Shown here: piece by piece, positions 17,912 to 25,893 of the stretch
Layout of the letters: each line of letters starts with the position of its first letter
How positions within the stretch are numbered: the stretch's first letter is position 1
Assembly (NCBI RefSeq): GCF_900230195.1
Contig: NZ_OCNE01000016.1
Location: 62,001-126,000, forward strand
Source: Streptomyces zhaozhouensis
GTDB lineage: Bacteria; Actinomycetota; Actinomycetes; Streptomycetales; Streptomycetaceae
Direction: 5' to 3'
DNA: 64,000 nt
Notes under the pieces: generated by a model
Databases searched by the model: none
Told to the model about the DNA's origin: nothing
What the model saw: the letters and a program-made list of their open reading frames with translations, nothing else
Position numbers and translations under genes: made by a program

Positions 17912-19039
17912 TCAGGGGACCGGAGGACGGCCGGCGGTCACCGCGGGGTAGTCCGTGTATCCCCGCGGGCCGCCCGCGTAGTACGTGTCCCGGTTGGCGA
18001 CGGCGAGCGGGTGCCCCTGGGCGAAACGGTCGACCAGGTCCGGGTTGGCGATGAAGGGGGCGCCGAAGGAGACCGCGTCGGCCAGTCGCCGTTCGAGCAG
18101 TTCGTTGCCGCTCGCCCGGGTGAGGCCCAGGTTGGCGACGATGGCACCGCGGTAGTGGGAGCGGTAGCGGGTGAAGGCGGTGAGGGCGTCGTCCGTTCCC
18201 GTGCCGGGTTCCGGGCCGAGCAGGTGGAGATAGGCCAGGCCGCTGTCGTCGAGCCTTCCCAGGAGCCGGTCGTAGTCGGCGAGTTGCTCGGCGTCGGCGG
18301 CGAAGGCGGGCCCGCCGTTCCAGTAGGGCGAGAGTTTGACGCCGACGCGGTCGGCGCCCCACACCCCGCTGACCGCGTCCACGACGTCGAGGAGGAACCG
18401 GGCCCGCTTCTCGGCGCTGCCGCCGTAGGCGTCGGTGCGCCGGTTGAGGCGGGGATTGAGGAACTGGGCCACCAGATGGGAGACCTGCGCGTGGATCTCC
18501 AGGCCGTCGAACCCGGCGCGCAGGGCGTTGGCGGCCGCCTGCCGGAAGGCGTCGATCGTCCCGGCGATCTCCGCGGCGGTCATGGCACGCGGCGTGACGG
18601 ACTCCTTCGGGCCGTCGGGGGTGAAGGCCGTCTCCCGCGGGTTGATCGCCGAGGGGCCGGCGGGGAGCCTCCCGCCGTGGTGGTCCGGGTGCGAGACGGC
18701 GCCGGCGTGGCCAAGCTGCGAGACGATCCGGCCTCCCGCGGAGTGCACGGCTTCGGTGGTCCGGGCCCAGCCGGCGATCTGGGCGTCCGTGTAGATGCCG
18801 GGGACGTGGACGAAGCCGATCGCGTCGTCGCTCACCCAGGTCCCCTCGCTGACGATCAGGCCGGCGCCGGCGCGTTGCGCGTAGTAGGCGGCGTGCAGGG
18901 CGGTGGGGGCCAGCTCCTCGTTGTCGGCCCTGGCGCGCGTCATGGGCGCCATGACGACGCGGTTGGGCAGCCGGAGCGCGCCCAGTCGAACGGGTCGCAG
19001 GAGGGGCTGGACGTCGGGTACCGAGGTCGGGTGGGGCAT
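17912..19039 (-). CDS. Old yellow enzyme-family FMN oxidoreductase with altered active-site motif
   Basis: A 375-residue TIM-barrel flavoprotein of the NemA/YqjM class (ene reductases using NAD(P)H). The family features VVMAPMTRARA, GLIVSEGTWVS, the RRTDAYGGS segment and a C-terminal FGAPFIANPDLVDRF are present. The usual substrate motif HGANGY is replaced by HAQVSH (near residue 176): the first His is kept, but the second carbonyl-binding residue (Asn/His) is Val and the proton-donor Tyr is His. It ends an operon with a quinone reductase and an F420/NADP-type reductase, opposite a TetR gene. Confidence 0.85.
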   Translation of the reverse strand: MPHPTSVPDVQPLLRPVRLGALRLPNRVVMAPMTRARADNEELAPTALHAAYYAQRAGAGLIVSEGTWVSDDAIGFVHVPGIYTDAQIAGWARTTEAVHSAGGRIVSQLGHAGAVSHPDHHGGRLPAGPSAINPRETAFTPDGPKESVTPRAMTAAEIAGTIDAFRQAAANALRAGFDGLEIHAQVSHLVAQFLNPRLNRRTDAYGGSAEKRARFLLDVVDAVSGVWGADRVGVKLSPYWNGGPAFAADAEQLADYDRLLGRLDDSGLAYLHLLGPEPGTGTDDALTAFTRYRSHYRGAIVANLGLTRASGNELLERRLADAVSFGAPFIANPDLVDRFAQGHPLAVANRDTYYAGGPRGYTDYPAVTAGRPPVP

Positions 19040-19142
19040 GGAGGTCTCTTTCTGACGGAGGACGCTCCTCCCTGGCGGAGGGCGCCCCGCCGTGGCGGAG
19101 GGCGCTCCCCGCGAACGGGAGGAGGGCGAACTGGCGGGCGTA

Positions 19143-19745
19143 TCAGTCCTGTTGGAGGACGTGGAGGGCGGACAGGGGGCCGCCGAGCTGGATGAGGCGT
19201 CCTCCCTCACGCAGCGTTCCGAGGTCGACGGGGGCGAAGCCGAACTCGGCGGCGAGGCCCTTCACGGTGTCCTTGGCGTCGGGGTCGTCGCCGGCGAGGA
19301 ACAGCACCTGCCGGCCCGCCTCGTGGCGGGGATCGGGTGCGAGGTACCGCGCGTGGAGGGCGTTGAACGCCTTGACCACGCGCGCGCCGGGAAGCAGGGA
19401 GGCCACGTGTTCGCTGCCGGTGAGGTCGCCGAGGTCCGCGATCCTCGGGTTCGGGGGAAGGGAGGCGAACTGGTTGGTGGCGTCGACGACGACGGTCCCG
19501 TCCAGGCGGGGCAGTTCGGCGACGGCGTCGGGGATCCGCGTCCAGCCGACCGCGAGGACGACGAGGTCCGCGGCGGCGGCCTGCGCCGGGGTCCCGGCCG
19601 TCGCGAGCGTGCCGAGCTCCTCGACCAGCGGGGCCAGGGAGGCGGGCCCCCGGCTGTTGCTGAGCACGACCTCGTGGCCGTGCCGGATCGCGTGCCGGGC
19701 GATGGCCTGGGCGACCGTCCCGGCTCCGAGCGTTCCGATCCTCAT
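19143..19745 (-). CDS. NADPH-dependent F420 reductase-like oxidoreductase
   Basis: A 200-residue Rossmann protein starting MRIGTLGAGTVAQAIA, a dinucleotide-binding GxGxxxxA fold typical of F420H2:NADP oxidoreductase-like proteins. Further family marks are VVLSNSRGP (NADP phosphate contact), VVDATNQFA and KAFNALHA. It may pass hydride between NADPH and a deazaflavin or reduce a small substrate. It overlaps the upstream quinone reductase gene by four bases, so the two are translated together. Confidence 0.8.
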   Translation of the reverse strand: MRIGTLGAGTVAQAIARHAIRHGHEVVLSNSRGPASLAPLVEELGTLATAGTPAQAAAADLVVLAVGWTRIPDAVAELPRLDGTVVVDATNQFASLPPNPRIADLGDLTGSEHVASLLPGARVVKAFNALHARYLAPDPRHEAGRQVLFLAGDDPDAKDTVKGLAAEFGFAPVDLGTLREGGRLIQLGGPLSALHVLQQD

Positions 19746-21013
19746 CGGACGCCTCCCTGTTCCGACGCGGCCGTCCGCCGTTCGGGTGCGGTCGTCGGCC
19801 GTGGCGATGCGGTCGTCGGTTGTCGCGATGCGGCCGTCCGCGGTTCGGAAGCGGCCTTCGGCTGTTCCGATGCGGCCGTCGGTTGTCGCGATGCGGCCGT
19901 CCGCCGTTCCGATGCGGCCGTCGGCTGTTCCGATGCGGCCGTCCGCGCCGTGGTGAGCAGGACGGTCCCGCTCTTGGCCGGGCGGCGGGCGTGCTCGACG
20001 GCGGCCTCGAAGTCGGCGAGGTCGTAACTGGCCGCGACCTCAAACAGCTCCGGCGACCTCCGCGCCAGGTCCCGGGCGAAGGCCACGTCCCGGGCCCGCT
20101 CCTCCGGCGCCAGGCTCGACCAGCGCAACACCGACACCCCCCGGACCGTCAGCGCCCGCGCGATGAGGGGCAGCGCCTCCAGCGGTGTGGTGCCGGACCC
20201 CAACTGCCCGTAGGAGATGAGGGTTCCACCTTCCGCGAGCAGCGCGGACAGGTCCCGGGTCATGGCGCCGCCGACGCTGTCGAGGACCACCCGGACGCCC
20301 CGCTCGCCGGCGTGCCGGCGGACCTGCTCCCGCCAGTCGCCGTCGCGGGTCACGACCACGGGCTGGGAGGGGTACAGCCTCCGTGTCCTCTGGGCACCCG
20401 AGTCGCCGCGCACGAGGTTGACCAGTTGAAGGTCGTGGCGGACCGCTGCCGCGCTGATCAGTCTGCCGACGGACGAACCGGCGGCGGTCTGGACGACGGT
20501 CCCGCGCTGCCCGCACAGGGCGTCCTCCACGGCGCGGTGGAGCATCCGCACCGTCAGCGGGTTGACCAGCATCAGGGCGGCGGTCTCGTCGCTGACCCCG
20601 TCCGGCACCGGCACCGCGAGGTCGGCGGGGACCACGACGAAGTCGCTCCACGTTCCCTGCACGGGGAAGAACGCCACCCGCTGCCCCGGGCGTGGCGCGT
20701 GAACGCCCGCTCCGACGCTCTCGACGACTCCCATCCCCTCCACTCCGGGAGTCCGGGCCTCCGACCGCTGTGCTGGCGGTACTGACTGTTCCGGGGCGCC
20801 TGCGGATCCCGGAGGGCCTGCGGATTCCGGGGGGCCTGCGGATTCCGGGGGGCGCGGGGGGCCCTCCACCGCGAGCAGGTCTCCCCGGTGCACGGGCCGG
20901 ACCAGAACGCGGACCAGGATCTCCCCGGCGCCGGGAGCCGGCCGGTGGGGCCGCTCCCTCAGCGTCAGCACCTGTGCGGCTTCCCCTTGCCGGGTGTACT
21001 CCACGGTGCGCAT
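19742..21013 (-). CDS. Zinc-type alcohol dehydrogenase/quinone reductase with a repeat tail
   Basis: A 423-residue MDR-family protein. The ATG at 21013 follows GGAGG. The GroES-like part comes first, then the NADPH-binding domain with QTAAGSSVGRLI and VVLDSVGG. Zn ligands are absent, as in quinone oxidoreductases and 2-enoyl reductases. Two oddities stand out: a PPESAG-type repeat inserted near residue 53, and a C-terminal tail of about 65 residues built from heptads of the TAASEQP/TAASRQP kind. Both are unlike the family and are low-complexity at DNA level. It is first in the operon controlled from 21029-21050. Confidence 0.8.
   Translation of the reverse strand: MRTVEYTRQGEAAQVLTLRERPHRPAPGAGEILVRVLVRPVHRGDLLAVEGPPRPPESAGPPESAGPPGSAGAPEQSVPPAQRSEARTPGVEGMGVVESVGAGVHAPRPGQRVAFFPVQGTWSDFVVVPADLAVPVPDGVSDETAALMLVNPLTVRMLHRAVEDALCGQRGTVVQTAAGSSVGRLISAAAVRHDLQLVNLVRGDSGAQRTRRLYPSQPVVVTRDGDWREQVRRHAGERGVRVVLDSVGGAMTRDLSALLAEGGTLISYGQLGSGTTPLEALPLIARALTVRGVSVLRWSSLAPEERARDVAFARDLARRSPELFEVAASYDLADFEAAVEHARRPAKSGTVLLTTARTAASEQPTAASERRTAASRQPTAASEQPKAASEPRTAASRQPTTASPRPTTAPERRTAASEQGGVR
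19755..19950. repeat. About nine 21-bp coding repeats at the 3' end of the quinone reductase gene
   Basis: Units like CGATGCGGCCGTCGGTTGT recur in frame and encode heptads TAASEQP/TAASRQP. They form a low-complexity extension just before the overlapping downstream gene. Confidence 0.75.
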
Positions 21014-21028
21014 GGCACCTCCACCTCT

Positions 21029-21050
21029 TTTAATGACGGGCAACATTAAA
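21029..21050. promoter_or_regulatory. TetR-type operator between divergent genes
   Basis: A perfect inverted repeat TTTAATG-N8-CATTAAA lies between the divergent quinone reductase and TetR genes in an otherwise GC-rich stretch. It is the probable binding site through which the TetR protein controls itself and the oxidoreductase operon. Confidence 0.6.
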
Positions 21051-21106
21051 GAATGATGAGAGGTAACATCGAAAACGTCAAACACCGCCGACGCGGGAGG
21101 GCGGCC

Positions 21107-21706
21107 GTGCCGCGCATCACCAGGGAAGACAAGGCCAGGAACCGGCAGAACATCGTCGAGGCGGCAGGACGCATGTTCCGCTCGCAGGGTTTCGACGCCG
21201 TGGGGATCGCCGAGCTGATGAAGGAGGCGGGGCTGACCCACGGCGGCTTCTACAACCACTTCGCCTCCAAGGACGAGTTGGCCGCCGAGGCGTGCGGCGC
21301 CTCGTTCGAAGCCTCTCTGGGCGTTCTGGACCAGGCCCTTGAGGAAGGCGTCGCCCCGGCCGGCCCGCCGCTGAGGCGGGTGGTGGACGACTATCTCTCG
21401 GCCGCCCACCGCGACGCCACGGACGGCGGCTGCCCCTCCGCCTCCCTGGTCACCGACGCCGGGCGGCACAGCGAAACGGTGCAGAGCGCCTACGCGGCCG
21501 GGGTGGAGGGTTATCTCGCGGGCTTCGCCGGGGAGTTCGCCCGTGAGCGGGAAGGGGAGATCTCCCCGGAGGAGGCGCGGGACCGCGCCATGCTGCTGCT
21601 CAGCCGGCTCGTGGGGGCGATGGCCCTGGCCCGGGCCGTGCGTGACGTCCAGCCCGAACTGTCCGACGAGATCCTGCGGACGTGCCGTGCCCACGCGCTC
21701 GACTGA
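21107..21706 (+). CDS. TetR-family regulator of the oxidoreductase operon
   Basis: A 199-residue repressor. The GTG at 21107 is preceded by GGGAGG; an ATG at 21053 would add 18 basic residues but has no clear ribosome site. The HTH lies at about residues 8-55 (NIVEAAGRMFRSQGFDAVGIAELMKEAGLT in outline, then GGFYNHFASKDEL). The C-terminal domain is of the AcrR/NemR-like type that senses electrophiles or quinones, with Cys residues in GGCPSASL and ACGASFEAS that could react. It is divergent from the oxidoreductase operon. Confidence 0.85.
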   Translation: MPRITREDKARNRQNIVEAAGRMFRSQGFDAVGIAELMKEAGLTHGGFYNHFASKDELAAEACGASFEASLGVLDQALEEGVAPAGPPLRRVVDDYLSAAHRDATDGGCPSASLVTDAGRHSETVQSAYAAGVEGYLAGFAGEFAREREGEISPEEARDRAMLLLSRLVGAMALARAVRDVQPELSDEILRTCRAHALD

Positions 21707-21774
21707 CTGAAACACCCGGTGAGTGGCCGCCCTTCCCCTCACCAACTGGTCAGCTTTGCCGCCAGCGGCTACCG

Positions 21775-22090
21775 CCGGTGGCGGGTGGTTAGTGGCGGAT
21801 GGCAGGTGGTTGGTACCGGTGGCTGGTGCCAGTCGGTGCCGGTGGTCGGTACCGGCGGCAGGTGGTTGGTACCGGTGGCAGGTGGTTGGTACCGGTGGCT
21901 GGTGCCGGTGGTCGGTACCGGTGGTCGGTGCCGGTGGTTGGTGCCGGTCGGTGCCGGTGGTTGGTACCGGTGGTTGGTGGTCGGTACCGGTGGTCGGTGG
22001 TAGGGACCCGTGGTTGGTGCCGGTGGTCGCTACCGGTGACAGGTGGTCGCTACCTGTGGTTGGTGCCGGTGGTCGGTGACCAGTGTCGAT
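21775..22090. repeat. Irregular GGTACCGGTGG / GGTGCCGGTGG repeat block
   Basis: Short units such as GGTACCGGTGGTTGGT and GGTGCCGGTGGTCGGT alternate about 20 times without fixed period. KpnI-like palindromes GGTACC are frequent. There are no stable spacers and no reading frame kept on purpose. Confidence 0.75.
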
Positions 22091-22129
22091 GGTCGGAGCC
22101 GGGAGCCCGGCCCCAACCCAGGCCCCGGC

Positions 22130-22200
22130 CCAGGCCGGAGGCAGGGGGCCGAGGGCCAGGGGCCAGGGGCCAGGGGCCGGGGGCCAGGGGCCGGGCGGGA
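22130..22200. repeat. GGGGCCA heptamer repeats
   Basis: Seven or so copies of GGGGCCA/GGGGCCG follow the previous block, directly before the 3' end of the MMPL gene. Confidence 0.65.
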
Positions 22201-22217
22201 CGCCCCCGGCAGGGGCG

Positions 22218-24485
22218 CTACTCGGTGCGGGTGGCGGCCAGTTCACGCTGGAGCCGTTCGCCCTCGACGTCGAGGTCGGGCAGCGCGCGGTCCAACGGGC
22301 GCGGCAGCCACCAGGCGGCGCGCCCCAGCAGGGCCATCGTGGCGGGCACCAGGGTCATGCGCACGACGAAGGCGTCGATGAGCACGCCGACGGCGAGGGC
22401 GAAGCCGATGGACTTGATGATCGGGTCGTCCGCGAGCGCGAAGCCGGCGAAGACGGAGATCATGATGACGGCGGCGGCGGTGACGACGCGGCCGTTGTGT
22501 CCCAACCCGTTGATGGCGGCCTGGCGCGGGGCGTGGCCATGGACGTAGTCCTCCCGCATCCGGGAGACGAGGAAGACCTCGTAGTCCATGGCCAGTCCGA
22601 AGAGGATGCCGATGAGCAGGATCGGCAGGAAGCTGACCAGTGGACCAGTGGTATCCAAACCGACGAGTTCGGCGAGGTGCCCCTCCTGGAAGACGGCGAC
22701 GGTGAGGCCGAACGTGGCGCCCACGGTCAGCAGGAAACCGACGGCGGCCTTCAGCGGGACCAGGACCGAGCGGAAGACCAGCATCAACAGGAAGAAGGAC
22801 AGCCCGACGACCAGGAGCAGATAGACGGGCAGGGCGTCGGCGAGCTTCTCGGAGACGTCGATGCCCACGGCGGTGGTGCCGGTCAGGGCGATGTCGGCGC
22901 CCTCGATGTCGGCGACCTGGTCGCGGAGCGCGTGGACGGTGTCCTCCGTCGCGGCGTCGGTCGGACCGGTCGCCGGCGTGACGTTCAACAGCGCGGTGGT
23001 GCCTGTCTCGTTGGGCTGCGGCGGGGTGACCGTGACGACCCCCTCGGTGGCGTCGATGACGCCGGCGGCCTCCTCGGCCGCCCGGGCGGTCGCCTCGGGG
23101 GTGTCACCCGTGACCACGGCGACGAGCCGGGCGTTGAAACCGGGGCCGAAGCCCTCGGTGGTCAGGTCGTAGGCCCCCCGCTCGGGGCTGTCCTCGGCGG
23201 CCGTCGAGGCGTCCGGCAGCGCCAGCCGCATGTCCTGCATCGGCAACGCGAGCAGCCCGAGGCCGGCCACCCCGACCAGGAGCAGCGGAAGGCGCAGGCG
23301 GGTGACCAGTCGTCCCCAGGCGAAGCCGGCGCCCCGGCCGTGACGCTGCCGCGCGTCGGCGTCGGCGTCGGCACCACCACGGGTTTCGGCACCACCAACG
23401 GCGTCGGCACCACCCCCGGTTTCGGCGCCACCGGCGGCGTCGGCGGCGTGGGCGCGGGCCTTCGCGCCGGCGTCCGCCGACCCGCCGCGTCGGGCGCGGG
23501 GCAGCACGCGGTCGCCGGCGTAGCCGAGCATCGCGGGCAGCAGGGTGAGGGCGACCACGACGGCCACCGCGACGGTCGCGGCGGCGGCCAGCCCCATCAC
23601 GGTCAGGAACGGGATGCCGACGACGGACAGGCCGGAGAGCGCGATGACGACGGTGGCGCCGGCGAAGACGACGGCCGACCCCGCGGTGCCCGTGGCACGG
23701 CCCGCGGCCTCCTCGGGGTCGACCCCCTCGGTGAGCAGCTGGCGGTAGCGGGAGGCGAGGAAGAGCGAGTAGTCGATACCGACGGCCAGGCCCAGCATCA
23801 GCGCGAGGATCGGGGCGGTGGAGCTGAGTTCGACGGAGCCGCTCAGCGCGAACAGCCCCGCCATGCCGACGCCGACGCCGATCAGCGCGTTCAACAGGGT
23901 CATGCCGGCGGCCACGAGGGAGCCGAAGGTGAGGACCAGCACGACCGCGGCGACCAGCACGCCGATGACCTCGGTCGCCCCGGCGTGGACCCCCGCCTGG
24001 GCGGTGACGACCTCGCCACCGTGCTCCACCCGCAGGCCGTCGGCGTCGGCGCCGACCCGCTGGAACGCGTCGGTCTGCTCCTGGGTGATGTCGGCGGTGG
24101 CGCTCTCGAACTGGGTCTGGATCAGGGCGTAGCGCCCGTCGTCGGAGACGGCGCCGGTGGCGAAGGGGTCCATCGCGGTGACGACGCCGGGAATGGCCGC
24201 CGCCTCCCGGACCAGGGGCGCGAGGTCGGCCGGCTCCAAAGTCTCGCCCTCGGGGGCCGCGACCACGACGGTGCCGGCGGCGCCGGAGGCCTGCGGGAAG
24301 TCACGTTCCAACGCGTCCATCGCCCGCTGGGACTCGGTGCCCGGCATGGTGAAGTCGTCCGTCATCGTTCCGCTGAACGCGGCGGCGGCGCCGCCGAGCA
24401 GGCCCAGCAGGAGCAGCCAGACCGCGACCACGCGTCCGCGGCGGCGGAACGCCGCGCGGCCGAGCCGGTAGAGGAGGGTAGCCAT
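22218..24485 (-). CDS. MMPL-family RND exporter
   Basis: A 755-residue transporter with two halves, each a large extracellular loop after the first helix followed by five helices. The ATG at 24485 follows GAAGGA. Family marks include GLAVGIDYSLFLASRYR near residue 235 and FGLAMDYEVFLVSRMREDY in the second half, which carry the proton-relay Asp-Tyr pairs. The cytoplasmic link between halves (about 340-385) is low-complexity Gly/Ala/Asp-rich. MMPL proteins export lipids, antibiotics or dyes. The TetR gene directly upstream, with twin operators, suggests drug- or ligand-inducible export. Confidence 0.9.
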   Translation of the reverse strand: MATLLYRLGRAAFRRRGRVVAVWLLLLGLLGGAAAAFSGTMTDDFTMPGTESQRAMDALERDFPQASGAAGTVVVAAPEGETLEPADLAPLVREAAAIPGVVTAMDPFATGAVSDDGRYALIQTQFESATADITQEQTDAFQRVGADADGLRVEHGGEVVTAQAGVHAGATEVIGVLVAAVVLVLTFGSLVAAGMTLLNALIGVGVGMAGLFALSGSVELSSTAPILALMLGLAVGIDYSLFLASRYRQLLTEGVDPEEAAGRATGTAGSAVVFAGATVVIALSGLSVVGIPFLTVMGLAAAATVAVAVVVALTLLPAMLGYAGDRVLPRARRGGSADAGAKARAHAADAAGGAETGGGADAVGGAETRGGADADADARQRHGRGAGFAWGRLVTRLRLPLLLVGVAGLGLLALPMQDMRLALPDASTAAEDSPERGAYDLTTEGFGPGFNARLVAVVTGDTPEATARAAEEAAGVIDATEGVVTVTPPQPNETGTTALLNVTPATGPTDAATEDTVHALRDQVADIEGADIALTGTTAVGIDVSEKLADALPVYLLLVVGLSFFLLMLVFRSVLVPLKAAVGFLLTVGATFGLTVAVFQEGHLAELVGLDTTGPLVSFLPILLIGILFGLAMDYEVFLVSRMREDYVHGHAPRQAAINGLGHNGRVVTAAAVIMISVFAGFALADDPIIKSIGFALAVGVLIDAFVVRMTLVPATMALLGRAAWWLPRPLDRALPDLDVEGERLQRELAATRTE

Positions 24486-24571
24486 GGGGGTCTTCCTTCG
24501 GTGGGTTTCCGGGGCGTCGGGATCGTGGGGGCGTTCGGGATCCTGGGGGCGGGGGGCGGGGCGCCCGGGGG

Positions 24572-25135
24572 TCAGACGTCGCGGCCGAGGGCCCGCAGGG
24601 AGGCCTCGACCAGGCCCTGGCGCAGGTCGGCGTCGGAGCCCTCGCCGCCGACGGGGGCGTTGTCGGGGGCGCTCGCGGTCAGGGCGACCCCGGTCAGCAC
24701 CATGGAGGCGGCCACCCGGGCGCGGGGATCGCGCGATCTTCCGGTCAGACAGTCGAACAACCGGTCGGTGCTGTCGGGCAGCAGGTTCAGCTCGGGTCGG
24801 TGCGACAGCCGGGGCAGGTCCTCGAAGAGCAGGCGGATCTCCAGCCGGTACTCCAGCGCGCTGTCGACCAGGTCGGCCACGGTGGTCCTGACCAGTTCCT
24901 CGCCGTCGAGCGGGGCCACCTTCTCCAGCAGCTCGACCACCCGCTGCCCGACGGGGGTCAGCAGCTCGGCGAGCAACGCGTCCTTGTTTCTGAAGTGGTA
25001 AAGCAGCGCGGCCTTGGAGCAGCCCACGTCGGAGGCGATCTCCTGCAATGAGGTGGCTTCGTAGCCGCGCTCGGAGAAGAGATGCCGGGAGGAGTCCAGG
25101 ATGCGGCCGCGGAGCGCGGCGGAGGGGCGGGCCAT
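24572..25135 (-). CDS. TetR-family repressor of the MMPL exporter
   Basis: A 187-residue regulator. The start at ATG 25135 gives MARPSAALRGRILDSS and excludes the operator palindromes, which lie just upstream at 25151-25182. HTH residues are about 8-50 (TSLQEIASDVGCSKAALLYHF). It is transcribed ahead of the MMPL gene with an 86-base gap, so one promoter under its own operators probably drives both. Confidence 0.88.
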   Translation of the reverse strand: MARPSAALRGRILDSSRHLFSERGYEATSLQEIASDVGCSKAALLYHFRNKDALLAELLTPVGQRVVELLEKVAPLDGEELVRTTVADLVDSALEYRLEIRLLFEDLPRLSHRPELNLLPDSTDRLFDCLTGRSRDPRARVAASMVLTGVALTASAPDNAPVGGEGSDADLRQGLVEASLRALGRDV

Positions 25136-25150
25136 GGCCCCACCGTAACC

Positions 25151-25182
25151 TGACCGATCGGTCAGTTCTGACCGATCGGTCA
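25151..25182. promoter_or_regulatory. Twin TetR operators
   Basis: Two perfect copies of the 14-base palindrome TGACCGATCGGTCA at 25151-25164 and 25169-25182, centres 18 bases apart. They lie immediately before the TetR start and overlap its likely promoter. Confidence 0.8.
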
Positions 25183-25359
25183 GTGACAAGGTTCACTCCG
25201 CACCTCGCTCGACCTCTCCCCGCGCGCTCGCCTCGCCCCCTCTCACGTTCCTGTCCCCGCCCCGGACGCGTCAGACCGGGGTGGCGGGGCGCACACTGTT
25301 ACGAATCTGGCGACCGCCCGTGCTGGAGCGGTGTCCGTGAAGCTGGAACGCTGGACCGC

Positions 25360-25764
25360 ATGGAGAGAACTCACCGAGAGGAGGACGATGACGCGAACGC
25401 GCACAACGAGATCAACGGCGGAGACATCGGCCAGGTGGGACAGTTCGGCTCCGTCTACGGGAGCGTCAACTTCAACCTGAGCGAGCGACACGACCCCGAC
25501 GAGCTGCAGCGCGCCTTCCGCGACGCCCTGCGGGAACGCGACCGCGAGGAGGCCGAAGCCAGACGGAGAAGCGAGCGGGAGCGCAAGGAGGCGGAGCTGG
25601 CGGAGGAGCGCGCGGAGCGCTTCACGGCGGTCGTGGGCTACCTGGTGGCGGCAGGGCTGCTCTTCGCCCTGCTCCATTTCGTCTTCGACCTGTGGTGGCA
25701 GTTGTCGCTGGGCGTCACCGTCGTCGTGCTGATCAATGTGGCCGCCGACCGACTGGACAGGTAA
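25360..25764 (+). CDS. Small two-TM protein with RHIM/amyloid-like N-terminal motif
   Basis: A 134-residue protein I do not recognise as a characterised family. Residues 15-38 form a Gly/Val/Asn-patterned stretch (NEINGGDIGQVGQFG then SVYGSVNF). This pattern of alternating G-x-V steps with a central QVG resembles the RHIM-like and other amyloid signalling motifs in actinobacterial proteins. Residues 47-88 are a highly charged Arg/Glu coiled coil. Two membrane helices follow (about 89-108 and 114-128). Such motif-plus-membrane proteins are suspected cell-death effectors working with STAND ATPases or other receptors. No partner gene is adjacent. The ATG at 25360 lacks a strong ribosome site. 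Confidence 0.55.
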   Translation: MERTHREEDDDANAHNEINGGDIGQVGQFGSVYGSVNFNLSERHDPDELQRAFRDALRERDREEAEARRRSERERKEAELAEERAERFTAVVGYLVAAGLLFALLHFVFDLWWQLSLGVTVVVLINVAADRLDR

Positions 25765-25842
25765 ACCCGGAGGTCATGAGGGGAGCGCGGCGCACCGCGC
25801 GAGAGCGCGCCGCGGTCTCCGGCCTGACGGCGCCAACCCGTT

Positions 25843-25893
25843 GACCGACTGGTCAAGCCGCGAGCCGGTCAAGCCGCGAGCTGGTCAACCGGC
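25843..25893. repeat. Short repeats (GAGCYGGTCAAGCCGC) between convergent genes
   Basis: Three imperfect copies of GACTGGTCAAGCCGCGAG lie downstream of the small membrane protein gene and run into the 3' end of selB, which faces it. Confidence 0.6.

Larger units (their letters stand above)
21707..22217. other. 511-base non-coding stretch of two simple repeats between convergent genes
   Basis: No gene is supported. It lies between the TetR gene and the MMPL exporter, which converge, and consists almost wholly of the two repeat blocks listed separately. Confidence 0.7.

Noticed and set aside
14075..18054. Very long open frames (over 1100 codons) on both strands opposite the GH5 and kinase genes
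   Set aside because: They are frames mirrored from GC-rich coding DNA: Arg/Pro/Gly-rich translations with no domains, overlapping well-supported genes.
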